A stretch of 64,000 bases of DNA from Arachis hypogaea (lineage: Eukaryota; Streptophyta; Magnoliopsida; Fabales; Fabaceae): positions 82,645,671-82,709,670 of the forward strand of contig NC_092053.1 of assembly GCF_003086295.3 (NCBI RefSeq), written 5' to 3'. A program made the translations under genes and the position numbers. Under the pieces are notes generated by a model. That model did no database searches. It saw nothing but the letters and a program-made list of their open reading frames with translations, and was not told the DNA's origin. Positions within the stretch are counted from its first letter, which is position 1. The number at the start of each line of letters is the position of its first letter. Below, one piece after another: positions 10,067 to 21,289 of this stretch.

Positions 10067-12364
10067 TCAATCTTCTGCTATGTGGGGGTCTTCCAAGAGG
10101 AAGATCTCAAGCTCCTTATTCTTCTGTATCTTCTCGTCATGGTATAGCTTCAAACGGTGTCCATTAACTTTGATAAGTTCAGAGTGTGAAGGATGACTTA
10201 GGTGATAAACTCTGTACGATCCGGCCTTCTCTACTCTGTATGGACCTTCCCATCTTGATCTCAATTTGCTTGGCATGAGCCTCAGTCGAGATTTGTAAAG
10301 GAGGACTAAATCCCCAGGCTGGAACTCCTTTTTTTTGATGTTCTGATCATGTATAGCCTTCATCTTCTCCTTGTATAGTTTTGAGTTCTCATAAGCTTTT
10401 AGGTGAAGGCTTTCCAGTTCTTGCAGTTGCAACTTCCTTTCAGCTCCGGCTTTCCCAATTTCCATGTTGCACTCCTTGACTGCCCAAAAGGCTTTGTGCT
10501 CTACTTCAACTGGAAGATGACAAGCTTTTCCATAAACTAAGCAGAAAGGACTCGTCCCAATGGGTGTTTTATATGCTGTTCTATATGCCCAGAGTGCATC
10601 TTGTAGCCTGGTGCTCTAGTCTTTTCTATGAGGTTTGACTATCTTCTGCAAGATACGCTTTATTTCTCTGTTTGACACCTCGGCTTGCCCATTGGTCTGA
10701 GGATGGTATGCTGTTGCAACCTTATGAATTATCCCATGCTTCTTCATTAATCTTGTTAGTCTCCTGTTACAAAAATGGGTGTCTTGATCGCTCACGATTG
10801 CTCGTGGTGATCCAAAGCGACAAATAATATGGTTTCTCACAAAGGAAACAACAGTGTTAGCATCATTAGTGCGGGTAGGAATTGCTTCCACCCACTTGGA
10901 AACGTAATCCACAGCTAACAATATATAAAAATATCCATTAGAATTTGGAAATGGACCCATGAAGTCAATGCCCCAAACATCAAAAATTTCAGAGAAAAGC
11001 ATAGTTTGTTGAGGCATCTCATCCCTCTTGGATATATTACCAAATTTTTGGCATGGGGGGCAAGATTTACAAAATTCAGCAGCGTCTCTAAAAAGAGTAG
11101 GCCACCAGAATCCATAGTCCAAGATTTTTCTAGCAGTTCTTTGAGGGCCAAAATGCCCTCCACTCTCAGATGAGTGACAGGCCTCTAAAATAGACTGGAA
11201 TTCTGATTGAGACACACAACGTCTAATTACCTGATCAGCGCCACATCTCCATAAATATGGGTCATCCCATATATAATATTTAGACTCGCTTTTCAGCTTG
11301 TCTCTGTGATGCATAGAAAAGTTTGGAGGAAATGTGTGGCTAACTAGATAATTAGCTACAGGTGCATACCAAGGGGATACTTTAGATACTGCTTGCAAGT
11401 TATCAAAAGGAAAATTATCATCTATAGGAGTAGAATCATCCTTAATGTGCTCGAGGCAACTCAAATGGTCTGCTACTAAATCCTGGTTACCACTCCTATC
11501 CTTTATTTCTAAATCAAATTCTTGTAATAGCAGTATCCAACGTATAAGTCTTGGTTTGGACTCATTTTTAGCTAATAGATACTTTAAAGCTGCATGGTCC
11601 GAATACACTACTACTCTAGTACCAAGTAAATAAGCTCAGAATTTATCCAGAGCAAAAACAATAGCGAGAAGCTCTTTCTCAGTAGTAGTATAATTGGACT
11701 GGGCAGTGTCTAAAGTCTTAGACGCATAAACAATAACAAAAGGATCCTTACCTTCGCATTGAGCCAGCGCTGCTCCTACTGCAAGGTTGGAAGCATCGCA
11801 CATGATTTCAAATGGCTGGCTCCAGTCTGGTCCTCTCACAATTGGAGCTCGAGTCAGGGCAGTTTTCAGCTTATCAAACGCTTCTTTACAATTCTCACTG
11901 AACTTGAACTCGATATCCTTCTGCAGTAATCTGGATAAGGGAAGTGCTACCTTACTAAAGTCCTTAATAAATCTCCTGTAAAAACCTGCATGGCCAAGGA
12001 ACGAACGGACTTCCCTCACAGAAGAGGGGTAAGGTAAACTAGAAATAACATTCACCTTTGCTGGGTCTACAGAAATGCCATCATTAGATACCACATGACC
12101 TAATACAATCCCTTATTTTACCATAAAATGACATTTTTCAAAATTCAATACAAGGTTTGTATTAACACATCTATCTAATACTCTAGATAATCCATCTAAG
12201 CAAAGGCTAAAAGAATCACCATAAATGCTAAAATCATCCATAAAAACCTCCATACAGTCCTCAATAAGATCAGGGAAAGACTCATCATATACTTTTGGAA
12301 AGTAGCTGGTGCATTGCACAAGCCAAAAGGCATTCTCTTGTAAGCATAAGTCCCAAAAGGACAT
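10067..12364 (-). pseudogene. pol, part 2: RT C-terminus, RNase H, integrase (broken)
   Basis: One continuous minus-strand frame with three in-frame stops (12113-12115, 11636-11638, 10616-10618). The RT catalytic box is FMDD at 12233-12244. RNase H shows the catalytic aspartate in EIMCDAS (codon near 11797), glutamate in TTEKELLA (near 11680) and aspartate in YSDHAAL (near 11599). Integrase shows the zinc-binding region ([11 protein letters not shown] ... CPPC) and the DDE residues in GIDF, VSDQ and GQAEV, with 35 residues between the second D and E. The C-terminus has the GDLVLL...WEGPYRV module. Stops are consistent with C-to-T or G-to-A changes. The upstream part lies in another frame (next entry), so polyprotein synthesis is impossible. 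No chromodomain was seen, as expected for Athila. Confidence 0.9.
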
Positions 12365-13761
12365 GTAAAAGTGGTTTTTTCCTGATCCTCAGGAGCTGTA
12401 TGAATCTGGAAATAACCTGTGTAACCATCTAAAAAGTAATAATGTGATTTACCTGACAGGCGATCCAGCGTTTGATCAATAAATGGGAGTGGGTAGTGAT
12501 CCTTACGGGTAGCTTGGTTGAGACGCCTGTAATCAATGCAGACTCTCCAAGTATTCTGAACTCTAGTTGCTATGAGCTCTCCATGCTCATTCTTCACTGT
12601 AGTGACTCCAGACTTCTTGGGCACCACTTGTACTGGGCTAACCCATTCACTCTCTGAAATGGGATAGATGATATCTGCTTCTAGTAGTCTAGTCACTTCC
12701 TTTTTTACAACTTCCAAGATAGTGGGATTCAATCTCCTTTGGGGTTGATGGACAGGTCTTGCTCCCTTTTCTAAAAATATTCTATGCTCACATACTTGAG
12801 GGTTGATGCCTACTATATCTGCCAAACTCCACCCAATTGCCTTCTTGTGCCTCCTCAGTACATCAAGTAACTGCTCTTCCTGTTGAGAAGTGAGTTCCCT
12901 TGCAATGATAACGGGGAACTTCTGTTCATCTTCAAGATAAGCATATTTGAGATGTGGAGGAAGAGGTTTCAGTTCCAACTTCTGATCATGGGTCGGCTCT
13001 GGATTGTCTGGAGCTTGTGAAAATGCTGAGGTACCCTCATTGTCAGTCATGAGGGTCCCCACACTTGGACCTTGTCCAGTGTGCCTCTCTTCGAACACTT
13101 CCTTGTGAACTTCAGCTACAGTTTCATCTATGACATCACACTGGAAGATAGAATGATCTTCTGGAGGGTTGTTTATGACTCCATTCAGATTGAAGATTAC
13201 TATGCGGCCATCTATTTCAAAAGAGTATGTTCCTGAAAAAGCATCCAATTTGAATTTTGATGTCTTCAGGAATGGTCTTCCAAGTAGGATTGATGATGGC
13301 TTATCTGAGTCATTATGGGGCATCTCCAAGATATAAAAATCAGTGGGAAATGTAAGCCCTTTAATGTTCACCAAAACATCTTCAGCAACTCCAGCCACTG
13401 TAATAATGCGTTTATCTGCTAACGCAAAACAAGCTGCCGACCTTTTTAAGGGAGGGAGCCTCAAAATATCATATATGGACAAAGGCATTATACTTACACA
13501 TGCTCCTAAATCACATATTCAATCATAAATTACTACTCCACCAATGGTACAACTAACTATACAAGGACCTGGGTCACTACACTTTTCAGGTAATCCTCCC
13601 ATTAAAGCAGATATGGAACTACCTAAAAGAATAGTTTCTAATTCATGAATTTTGTCTTTATGTATACATAACTCTTTTAGAAACTTTGCATATTTAGGTA
13701 CTTGTTGAATAACATCAAAAAGAGGAACGGTTACCTCAACCTTTTTGAATATTTCTACCAT
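12196..13761 (-). pseudogene. pol, part 1: aspartic protease and RT N-terminus (broken)
   Basis: Minus-strand frame with the protease active-site motif CDLGACVS just upstream of the MPLSIYDILRL segment (about 13488) and the ILLGRPFL motif. The RT fingers and palm follow: SEWVSPVQVVPKK, WRVCIDYRRLNQ, YYFLDGYTGYFQI (catalytic D near 12428) and YKRMPFGLCNAPATFQ. One in-frame stop (13519-13521) precedes the protease site. At about 12290 the frame shifts before the FMDD box, which lies in the next frame. Upstream the frame stays open into an acidic linker (about 13760-13955) joining gag to protease. The order protease, RT, RNase H, integrase is that of Ty3/gypsy elements. Confidence 0.88.
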
Positions 13762-13934
13762 TTTGGGATCGGGTTCCAGTTGCTTCCTGGGCTTCCTTGC
13801 AAGTTGGGGAAATGGAATAGGAGTATTGTTTTCTGCAGTGTCTGCGGCTCTTGGTGCTTCCTCCTGTGGTTGGACTTCTTCTTTTTCAGCTATGTCCTGT
13901 GTGTCCTCTTCCTCTTCAACATCTTCTATTTCTA

Positions 13935-15169
13935 CTACCTCTTCAGCTGAGGCGTGTTCTGGTGAGAGGGGATTCCAGTGGAGCTTGAAGGTTGGTTACT
14001 GGAATTTTGCATTGAGCCAATCTGTGAAACAAGAGCTTGCAAAGTAGAGGTCAGACCATTCAGACTGGCATTAATGTTATTCATAATGTTATTTTCCATG
14101 GTCTGTTGTCTCCGCTCAAAAGATTGTAGCAACTCTTCATTAGGAGATAAAGAAGAATGAGTAACTTGAGAGGTCTACTGTTGGGTATTCTGTGGTCCTT
14201 GGGATTACCTCAGGTGAGGTGCTCTGTAAGGTTGGTTCTACTGTCTGTTGTTATTATTATTCCACCTCTGATTTTCCTGATTATCTCTGCCTCCTCTGTT
14301 ACTGTTGTCCCTCCAATTCTGGTTAGAATTGTCCTGCCATCCATGGTTATGATTTCCACCTTGATTGTACCCTTGGTTGGGGCGGTCATAGAAGTTATAA
14401 GTGGATGCCACCATGTTGTCTTCCTATTGGAGCTACGGGCATTCATCAGTATAATGGCTATAATCAGCACAAATTCCGCAAACTCTCTGTGGGACTAACT
14501 GTTGGCCTTGCTGTGGTGAAGGAGGTTAAGCTTGCTGAACTTGTTGTTGATTCAATTGCATCTGCTTCAGCAAGTTGGTCATTTCATAGATACTCTGAGT
14601 TAGAGGAGCAGTCTCTCTGCTAGAGGATACTTCTGCAACGGCTTTTGAATGGCCTTGCTTCTAAGCGTATCCCAGTTGGATACATTTGCTAGGGGTTGAG
14701 TGTAGTACCACTCTCTTGCTTTTCCCTCAAGAGAAAATGGGAAAGCTTTCAGCAGGATTGAAGTTTCATCTGTACCATCTCACCTGACAGTAGAATAGGC
14801 TTCCTGGAAATCTCTCAGGTGCTTGATAGGCTCTTGAGCAGGTAAGCCATGAAACCTGGGCATCAAATTGAGCACTGCGGTCTTTATTTCAAAATCTATA
14901 GCCACTGCTGGGTGATGCGCTTGAAACGGTTGCATTGTAAAATTAGGGGCTCCTTCCTCCTGGATGGTAACTCTGCTAGGTTCTGCCATGTCTTCTGCAC
15001 GTGAATCAACCGAATCAGTAGAACGGGAGCTGGTCTCTTCCCCAAGTTCACTTTCAGATCTGCCCTCAGAGTGGACTAACCGACACCGAGCTCGCCTTAT
15101 TCGTGAGATGGTTCTTTCAATCTCAGGATCGAATACTAGCAAGCGCGGATCAGGAAGTGAACGCGTCAT
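13935..15169 (-). pseudogene. gag of family T element, frameshifted and internally shortened
   Basis: The N-terminal part (ATG 15169) contains FHGLPAQEPIKHLRDFQEAY and ends at an in-frame TGA (14780-14782). The core continues in frame with KAFPFSLEGKAREWYYTQ and then appears shortened. In another frame a CCHC zinc knuckle, CGICADYSHYTDEC (CX2CX4HX4C), lies at 14439-14480. A glutamine/asparagine-rich tail ends at 13935. At least one stop and two frame changes are needed to read the gag. The knuckle marks the RNA-binding nucleocapsid part. The gag is clearly different from the B-type gag at 22759, so two distinct gag lineages share this window. Confidence 0.8.
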
Positions 15170-15261
15170 TTGACGAAAGAAACAGGAAGCTCATAGTAGC
15201 AAAATAAAATAAAATGTAAATAAATAAATTCTAATTAATAACTTTAGCACTCTATTGCAAC

Positions 15262-15279
15262 TCCCCGGCAACGGCGCCA
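15262..15279 (-). promoter_or_regulatory. Primer-binding site, tRNA-Asp
   Basis: Plus strand TCCCCGGCAACGGCGCCA, identical to the 3' end I know for plant tRNA-Asp including CCA. It lies five bases from the LTR start at 15285, as expected for minus-strand priming. Confidence 0.9.
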
Positions 15280-15284
15280 AAAAT

Positions 15285-15600
15285 TGATGGTGTGCAGAAA
15301 TTGGCAAATTAAAAATTGTTAAGACATTTACGTTGCAAGTATAGTTCTTAACATGCCATAAATCTGCTCCTCAATTTAGAAAGGTGTCACAGAAAATTGA
15401 AATTTAAAATACTGGGAGTATGAATCCCAGGTCGCCTCCCAACGAGTTACAGAAAAGTGTGCTATATTATTAATCAGAGGTTTTCAAAAACGGTTGAATT
15501 AAGCAAACAGGAAATTAAATTGGTGAATTTGAATAATGTAAATAAAAGCCTTGACTGGGAATTGATTAGTTGGAATCCCTATTAAATTGGTGTGCTCTGC
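15285..15600 (-). repeat. 5' LTR of family T element, truncated
   Basis: About 300 bp nearly identical to the start of the 3' LTR at 4462. Similarity stops near 15585-15600, replaced by unrelated GC-rich repeat DNA. More than 1 kb of this LTR is missing, so the element's right target duplication cannot be read. Confidence 0.8.
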
Positions 15601-17188
15601 ATACAATTCGACCCACGTGTACACGTCTCAGACGCGTGCGCGTCATTTTGCAACTTAGGAAATCCACGTGTATGCATCAAGCACGCACACGCGTGGATAA
15701 GACAATCGGCGTAAATGGGTTTTGACCCGAGAGTTGTGCTGTCCTCACACTGGAACTGTGCTAGAAGCACAAAATCATCCCTCGCATACGCGTCCCTAAC
15801 GCGTGTGCGTCATTTCGATTTCATACCACCCACACTTACGCGTGGGCGATACTTACGCGTCGGACGGCCAACTCAGTTTTCACACGTACGCGAGATGCAC
15901 GCGTACGCGTCGCGTCCCATTTTTAAATTCTTACTTCATACTTCCCTCTTTTCATCTTCCTCATCAGTTTTTTTTCTTCTCTCTCCTTTACTCTCTCATC
16001 CTTCATTTAATTATTGCATTTAATTATTGTAAGTATAGTACTAACAGAATGAGTTGGCCATCAATCAAATTAGAAACTCACAAGATGTGTCACAATTAAA
16101 AACTAATTCAAAACCGAGAGTATTTGACTGCCGAGTCATCTCCCAATGAGTACTTTAGAATAATGAGTGTGCAAATCCAGTTGTAGTGATCAAGGGGTTG
16201 TCAATGAGGAAATGAACATATAAAACAATAAAAGAACATGCAAAATTGTAATGATTGAACTAAGGAAGAAATTAAAGAACCGACTATGTAATATAAACAA
16301 GTAAAGTATAAAAGAGATTAACATAGAAGTGTATGAAAGATTAAAAGCATCAAAAAGAGTCTTGGCTTGGAGTGGGCTAGGGGTCCTTTCCTTGTTGGAA
16401 CCACAACTATGACAACTATGATGGATTAATCTCACTTGATCAACCCTCACATCGGAAAGTAAGTTAAATGAGCATAAGTGTTCTCAACTCACAAATTCTA
16501 AATTGCTTGCTAATTGCTTTAGCAACAAATTAGCGTTAGTGTGAACAAGAACAATTACCAATCCAAGAATTGAAACTAAATGTTGGACATTCCAACTCTA
16601 GAAACCCAATTGCTCACTTTACCCAAGCCAAGAACAAAAAATTTAGCCTAAAACCATGTTTGACATTTTGTCAAACACTTGGTGGGCAAAAAATCTTAAA
16701 CATGGAGAAAATGAAAAAAAGCTTGAAACTAAAAGCAACAATTGATCTCAATCAATAAGAATAACACAAGAAAGCATGAAACAAACATCAAGCATCAAAT
16801 TCAAGAACGAGAAATTAAAATTGCAAAAGAGAAGTAAAATTGAACTATAACTTGAATTACAAGAAAGAGCAATGACAATGTAACTATAAAGAGTAATAAC
16901 AAGAGAATACTTACAATAAAAGCTAGCAAAATCCAAGATCGAAAATGGAAATGGCACTTGAATGTAAAACCATAATTGAAACCCTAATAGAGATGATGAA
17001 AAACTTAGAGAAAAACTAACTAAAAGCTTCCTACCATTACTCCTAAACTATACTAATGATATGCTATGTTATGTCCCTCATTTCCCCTCCAATATGAGCT
17101 AGAAGACTTCAGAAATGAGCCTCCAAAGCCCCCAAATCGCGAGTCACGTGATCTTTTAATGAAGCCATGTGTGGACACTTGTGCAGAC
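15601..17188. other. Diverged retroelement fragments, no gene
   Basis: 15601-15920 is a GC-rich array (ACGCGTGNGCGTC, TACGCGT motifs) followed by a pyrimidine-rich stretch to about 16020, like the array plus leader at 48720-49330 (+). From about 16020 to 17188 the sequence resembles the minus-strand end of an N-like LTR. It has the box GAGTATTTGACTGCCGAGTC near 16118 and ATTTTGTCAAACACTTGGTGGG near 16665, which is also present at 25751 and 34781. No intact coding region seen. Confidence 0.6.
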
Positions 17189-17384
17189 TGATGACTTGCA
17201 TCATCTACTCTTTTTTCTTGCATAAAAAGGACCATAAAATAGCATAATCTCATTTGATCATTGCAATTTATGCATTCATTGATGAACATTATAGTACATT
17301 GCTTTGAAATGAGTTTGTGCTGTGTTTCAAGTGAAAAAGACATCAAAAAAGGGAAGAAAACAAAAAGACAATCTGGGCGTGTGG

Positions 17385-17579
17385 AATGGGCTTGCCACTT
17401 GAAGCAAATGCCACAAAATTGCATTGGCGTGGCACGCCAGAAGCTAGGCGTCGCACACCAGTACTAAAGTCCAGAAGGATCCTACAAGCATTTACATGGG
17501 CGTGGCATGCCAGGAGCTGGGCATGGCATGCCAGTACAACTTTTCAGAGAGCAACAATGAAGGCCACCAACGGGGCGTG
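17385..17579. repeat. Family H U3 array, first part
   Basis: GGCGTGGCACGCC-type dyads (for example 17424-17436 and 17499-17511) interrupted at 17580 by the solo LTR. The array resumes at 19188. Confidence 0.8.
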
Positions 17580-19187
17580 TGATGAGCGGATAATTTATAC
17601 CCTTTTTGGCATTGTTTTTACATAGTTTTAGTATGTTTTGGTTACTTTTTATTATATTTTTATTAGTTTTTATGCAAAAATCACATTTCTGGACTTTACT
17701 ATGAGTTTGTGTGTTTTTCTGTAATTTCAGGTATTTTCTGGCTGAAATTGAGGGACCTGAGCAAAAATCTAATTCAGAGGCTGAAAAAGGACTGCTGATG
17801 CTGTTGGAGTCTGACTGTCCTGCACTCGAAGTGGATTTTCTGGAGCTATAGAAGCCCAATTGGCTCGCTCTCAATTGCGTTGGAAAGTAGATATCTTGAG
17901 CTTTCCAGTAATATATAATAGTTTATACTTTGCACAAGATTTGATGGCCCAAACTGGTGTCCAAAGTCAGCCTAAAATTTTCTGGCGTAAAACGCCCAAA
18001 CTGGCACCCAAGCTGGCGTTTAACTCCAAGAACAGCCTATGCACGTGAAAGCTTCAATGCTCAGCCCAAGCACACACATGAAAGCTTCAAAGCTTCAATT
18101 CTCAATTCCTGTAAACCTAAGTAACTAGTTTAGTATAAATAGCACTTTTACTATTGTATTCGTATCTCTGGACGTTTAGTCCTTAGACCTTTGAGGCTGG
18201 CCTCACGGCCATGCTAAGACCTTTCACTGTTATGTATTTTCTATGGTGCAGTTTCTACACCTCATTGATTAAGGTGTGGAGCTGTACTGTTCTTCTTGAA
18301 TTAATGCAAGTACTATTGTTTTTCCTTCAATTCACGCCTACTTCTTCTCTAAGATACTCATTGTACTTCAATCTGGAGAATGATATGATCCGTGACACTC
18401 ATCATTATTCTCAATTCTATGAACACATGCCTGACAACCACTTCTATTCTATCTAAGCTCAACGTAGTCATTGGACAACAGCTTGAGTGCGTATCTCTTG
18501 GGTATCTAATACACGGACCGAGTCCGTGAGATTAGTATCTTCGTGGTATAGGCTAGAACCAATTGGTAGCATTCTTGGGATCCGGAGAGTCTAAACCTTG
18601 TCTGTCATATTCTGAGTAGGATCTGGGAAGGCATGACTATGACGAGCTTCAAACCTGCGAATGTTGGGCGCAGTGACAGTGTGCAAAAGGATCAATGGAT
18701 TCTATTCCGACGCTAGCAGAAACTGACAGATGATTAGCCATGCGGTAGCTGTGCCTGGTATTTTTCATCCGAGACGAGAAATCCAACAGTTGATTAGCCG
18801 TGCAGAAACTGTAGAGGACCATTTTCACTGAGAGGATCCTACAGCTTGCCATGGAAGGGAGCACGCATGGTTGGAAGAAGGCAATAGAAAAGCAGAGGTT
18901 CAAAAGCAACAAAGCATCTTCAGACGCTTATCTGAAATTCCCACCAATGGATTACTTAAGTAACTTTATTTTATTTTATGTTTTATTTATCTTTTACTTA
19001 TCAAAACCCCATAACTATTTGAATCCGCCTGACCGAAATTTACAAGATGACCATAGCTTGCTTCCAGCTGACAATCTCTGTGGGATCGACCCTTACTCAC
19101 GTAAGGTTTATTACTTGGACAACCCGGTGCACTTGCTGGTTAGTTGTGTGGAGTTGTGAAAAGTGTGAATCACGATTTTCCACACCA
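17580..19187 (+). mobile_element. Solo LTR, B type
   Basis: TGATGAGCGG...CACACCA, 1608 bp, with no internal region on either side. Flanks are GCGTG (17575-17579) and ACGTG (19188-19192), a five-base target duplication with one mismatch, inside the family H array. The TATA box is tataaat at 18134-18140. A few TGGCGTT-type motifs lie near 17975-18030. Solo LTRs arise by recombination between the two LTRs of one element. Confidence 0.85.
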
Positions 19188-19520
19188 ACGTGGCACGCCA
19201 AACCCACCACTTGAGCCATGGGTGTGCCACTTAGCATCGAAGGCGTGGCACGCCAGCTTTAAAATCACTCGGGCGTGCCACTTGAGGACCCAAGCGTGGC
19301 ACGCCAAGCTAAGAAGAACACAAATTAATGGGTGCGCCACTTGAGCAATATGGCGTGGCATGCTGGTACAAAATTCCAGAGAAGAAGTTGAAGGCTAGAA
19401 AGGCTAGACGTGCCACTTGAGCAGTAAGGCGTGGCATGCCAAGCTTCCACCCTTACTTGGGCGTGCCATTTGAGCATCTGGGCATGGCATGCCAAGGTAC
19501 AAAGAAGTCCAAAGCAAAGG
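19188..19520. repeat. Family H U3 array, second part
   Basis: GGCGTGGCACGCC and GGCGTGCCACTTGAG repeats between the two insertions, ending at the CTGGG target site of the B element. Confidence 0.85.
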
Positions 19521-19525
19521 CTGGG

Positions 19526-21163
19526 TGATGAGTGGATAATTTATTCGCTTTTTGGCATTGTTTTTACATAGTTTTCAGTATGATTTAGTTAGTTTTTAGT
19601 ATATTTTTATAAGTTTTTAATTAAAAATCACATTTTTGGACTTTACTATGAATTTTTGTGTTTTTCTATAAATTCAGGTATTTTCTGGCTGAAATTGAGG
19701 GACCTGAGCAAAAATCAGATTCAGGGGTTGAAGAAGGACTGCAGATGCTGTTGGATTTTGACCTCCCTGCACTCAAAGTGTATTTTCTAGAGCTACAGAA
19801 CTCCAAATAGCGCGCTTTTAATTGCGTTGGAAAGTGGACATCTAGGGCTTTCCAGCAATATATAATTGTCCATACTTTGCCCGAGTATAGACGATGCAAA
19901 CGGGCATTGAACGCCAGTTCCATGTTGTAGTCTGGCGTTCAGCGCCAGAAACAAGTTGCAAAGTGCAGTTCAACGCCAAAAACACGTTACAAACTGGCGT
20001 TCAACTCCAAGAAAGACCTCTCCACATGTAAACTTCAAGCTCAGCCCAAGCACACACCAAGTGGGCCCCGGAAGTGGATTTCTGCATCATTTACTCATTT
20101 CTGTAAACCCTAGTAACTAGTTTAGTATAAATAGGACTTTTTACTATCTTTGTAGGAGATCTTTGATTAGTTTTATGATATCTTAGACCTTTAGGGGGGG
20201 CTGGCCATTCGGCCATGCCTGAACCTTCATCACTTATGTATTTTCAACGGTAGAGTTTCTACACACCATAGATTAAGGTGTGGAGCTCTGCTGTTCCTCA
20301 TGAATTAATACAAAGTACTACTATTTTTCTATTCAATTCAACTTATTCTGCTTCTAAGATATTCATTCACACTTCAACATGAACGTGATGATCATCACAC
20401 TCATCATCATTCCCTATGAACGTGTGCCTGACAACCACTTTCGTTCTACCTTCGATTGAATAAGTATCTCTTGGATTTCTTAATCAGAATCTTCGTGGTA
20501 TAAGTCAGAATCCATGGACGGCCATTCTTGAGATCGGGAAAGTCTAAACCTTGTCTGTGGTATTCTGAGTAGGATCCGAGAAGGGATGGTTGTGACGAAT
20601 TTCAAACTCGCGAGTGCTGGGTGTAGTGACAGACGCAAAAGGAGGGTGAATCCTATTCCAGTATGATCGAGAACCTCCAGATGATTAGCCATGCAGTGAC
20701 AGCGCATCGGACCATTTTCACAGAGAGGATGGGAAGTAGCCATTGACAACGGTGATGCCCTACACAAAGCTTGCCATAGAAAGGAGTAAGATTGATTGGA
20801 TGAAGACAGCAGGAAAGTAGAGGTTCAGAGGAACGAAAGCATCTCTATACGCTTATCTGAAATTCTCACCAATGAATTACATAAGTACCACTATCCTATT
20901 TTATATTTTATTTATCTTTTACTTGTCAATTCATAAAATCAGATGAATCCGCCTGACTGAGATTTACAAGGTGACCATAGCTTGCTTCAAGCCGACAATC
21001 TCCGTGGGATCGACCCTTACTCACGTAAGGTTTATTACTTGGACGACCCAGTGCACTTGCTGGTTAGTTGTACGAAGTTGTGAAACAAAATTAAGAATAT
21101 GAACGTGCGTATGAAGTTTTTAGCGCCGTTACCAAGGAAGTAAAGATCACGATTTCACACACA
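19526..21163 (+). repeat. 5' LTR of family B element
   Basis: 1638 bp, TGATGAGTGG...CACACA, aligned end to end with 38703-40332. U3 array of TGGCGTTNAACGCCAG motifs at about 19896-20005, TATA box (tataaata) at 20126-20133. A GTGGGATCGACCCTTACTCACGTAAGG box lies near 21003-21029. Confidence 0.92.
20126..20133 (+). promoter_or_regulatory. TATA box of family B 5' LTR
   Basis: TATAAATA, about 120 bp downstream of the U3 dyad array; the same octamer is at 39303-39310 in the 3' LTR. Assigned from sequence and position only. Confidence 0.6.
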
Positions 21164-21170
21164 ATGTTTT

Positions 21171-21289
21171 TGGTGCCGTTGCCGGGGATTGTTCGAGTTT
21201 GAACAATTGACGGTTCATCTTGTTCGTTTTTCATTTGAGTCTTCTTGTTTTCGTTTTTCGTTTTTCGTTTTTGGTGCCGTTGCCGGGGA
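21171..21289 (+). promoter_or_regulatory. Primer-binding site, duplicated
   Basis: TGGTGCCGTTGCCGGGGA at 21171-21188, complementary to the tRNA-Asp 3' end with one mismatch. About 45 bp around it recur 101 bp downstream with a second identical site at 21272-21289. The first is closest to the LTR and is the likely functional one. Confidence 0.85.

Larger units (their letters stand above)
4462..15600 (-). mobile_element. Athila-like Ty3/gypsy element (family T) with gag-pol and ORF2
   Basis: Minus-strand element. From its 5' end: partial LTR (15285 to about 15600), tRNA-Asp primer site (15262-15279), gag, protease, RT, RNase H, integrase, hairpin, CpG-rich array, probable intron, ORF2, noncoding 3' region, purine tract and full 3' LTR (4462-5866). 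The left flank GCCAG (4457-4461) is a candidate target duplication; the right one is lost because the 5' LTR is truncated. It is the only element in the window with recognisable RT and integrase. Several stops and frameshifts make it inactive. Clade assignment rests on the gag and pol motifs plus the tRNA-Asp primer site. Confidence 0.88.

Noticed and set aside
15262..15279. Possible tRNA-Asp gene fragment
   Set aside because: Only the 18-base 3' end is present beside an LTR, which is a primer-binding site and not a gene.
4462..15600. Calling the family T element an intact endogenous virus with env
   Set aside because: Pol has several stops and a frameshift, one LTR is truncated, and the env-position ORF lacks membrane features.
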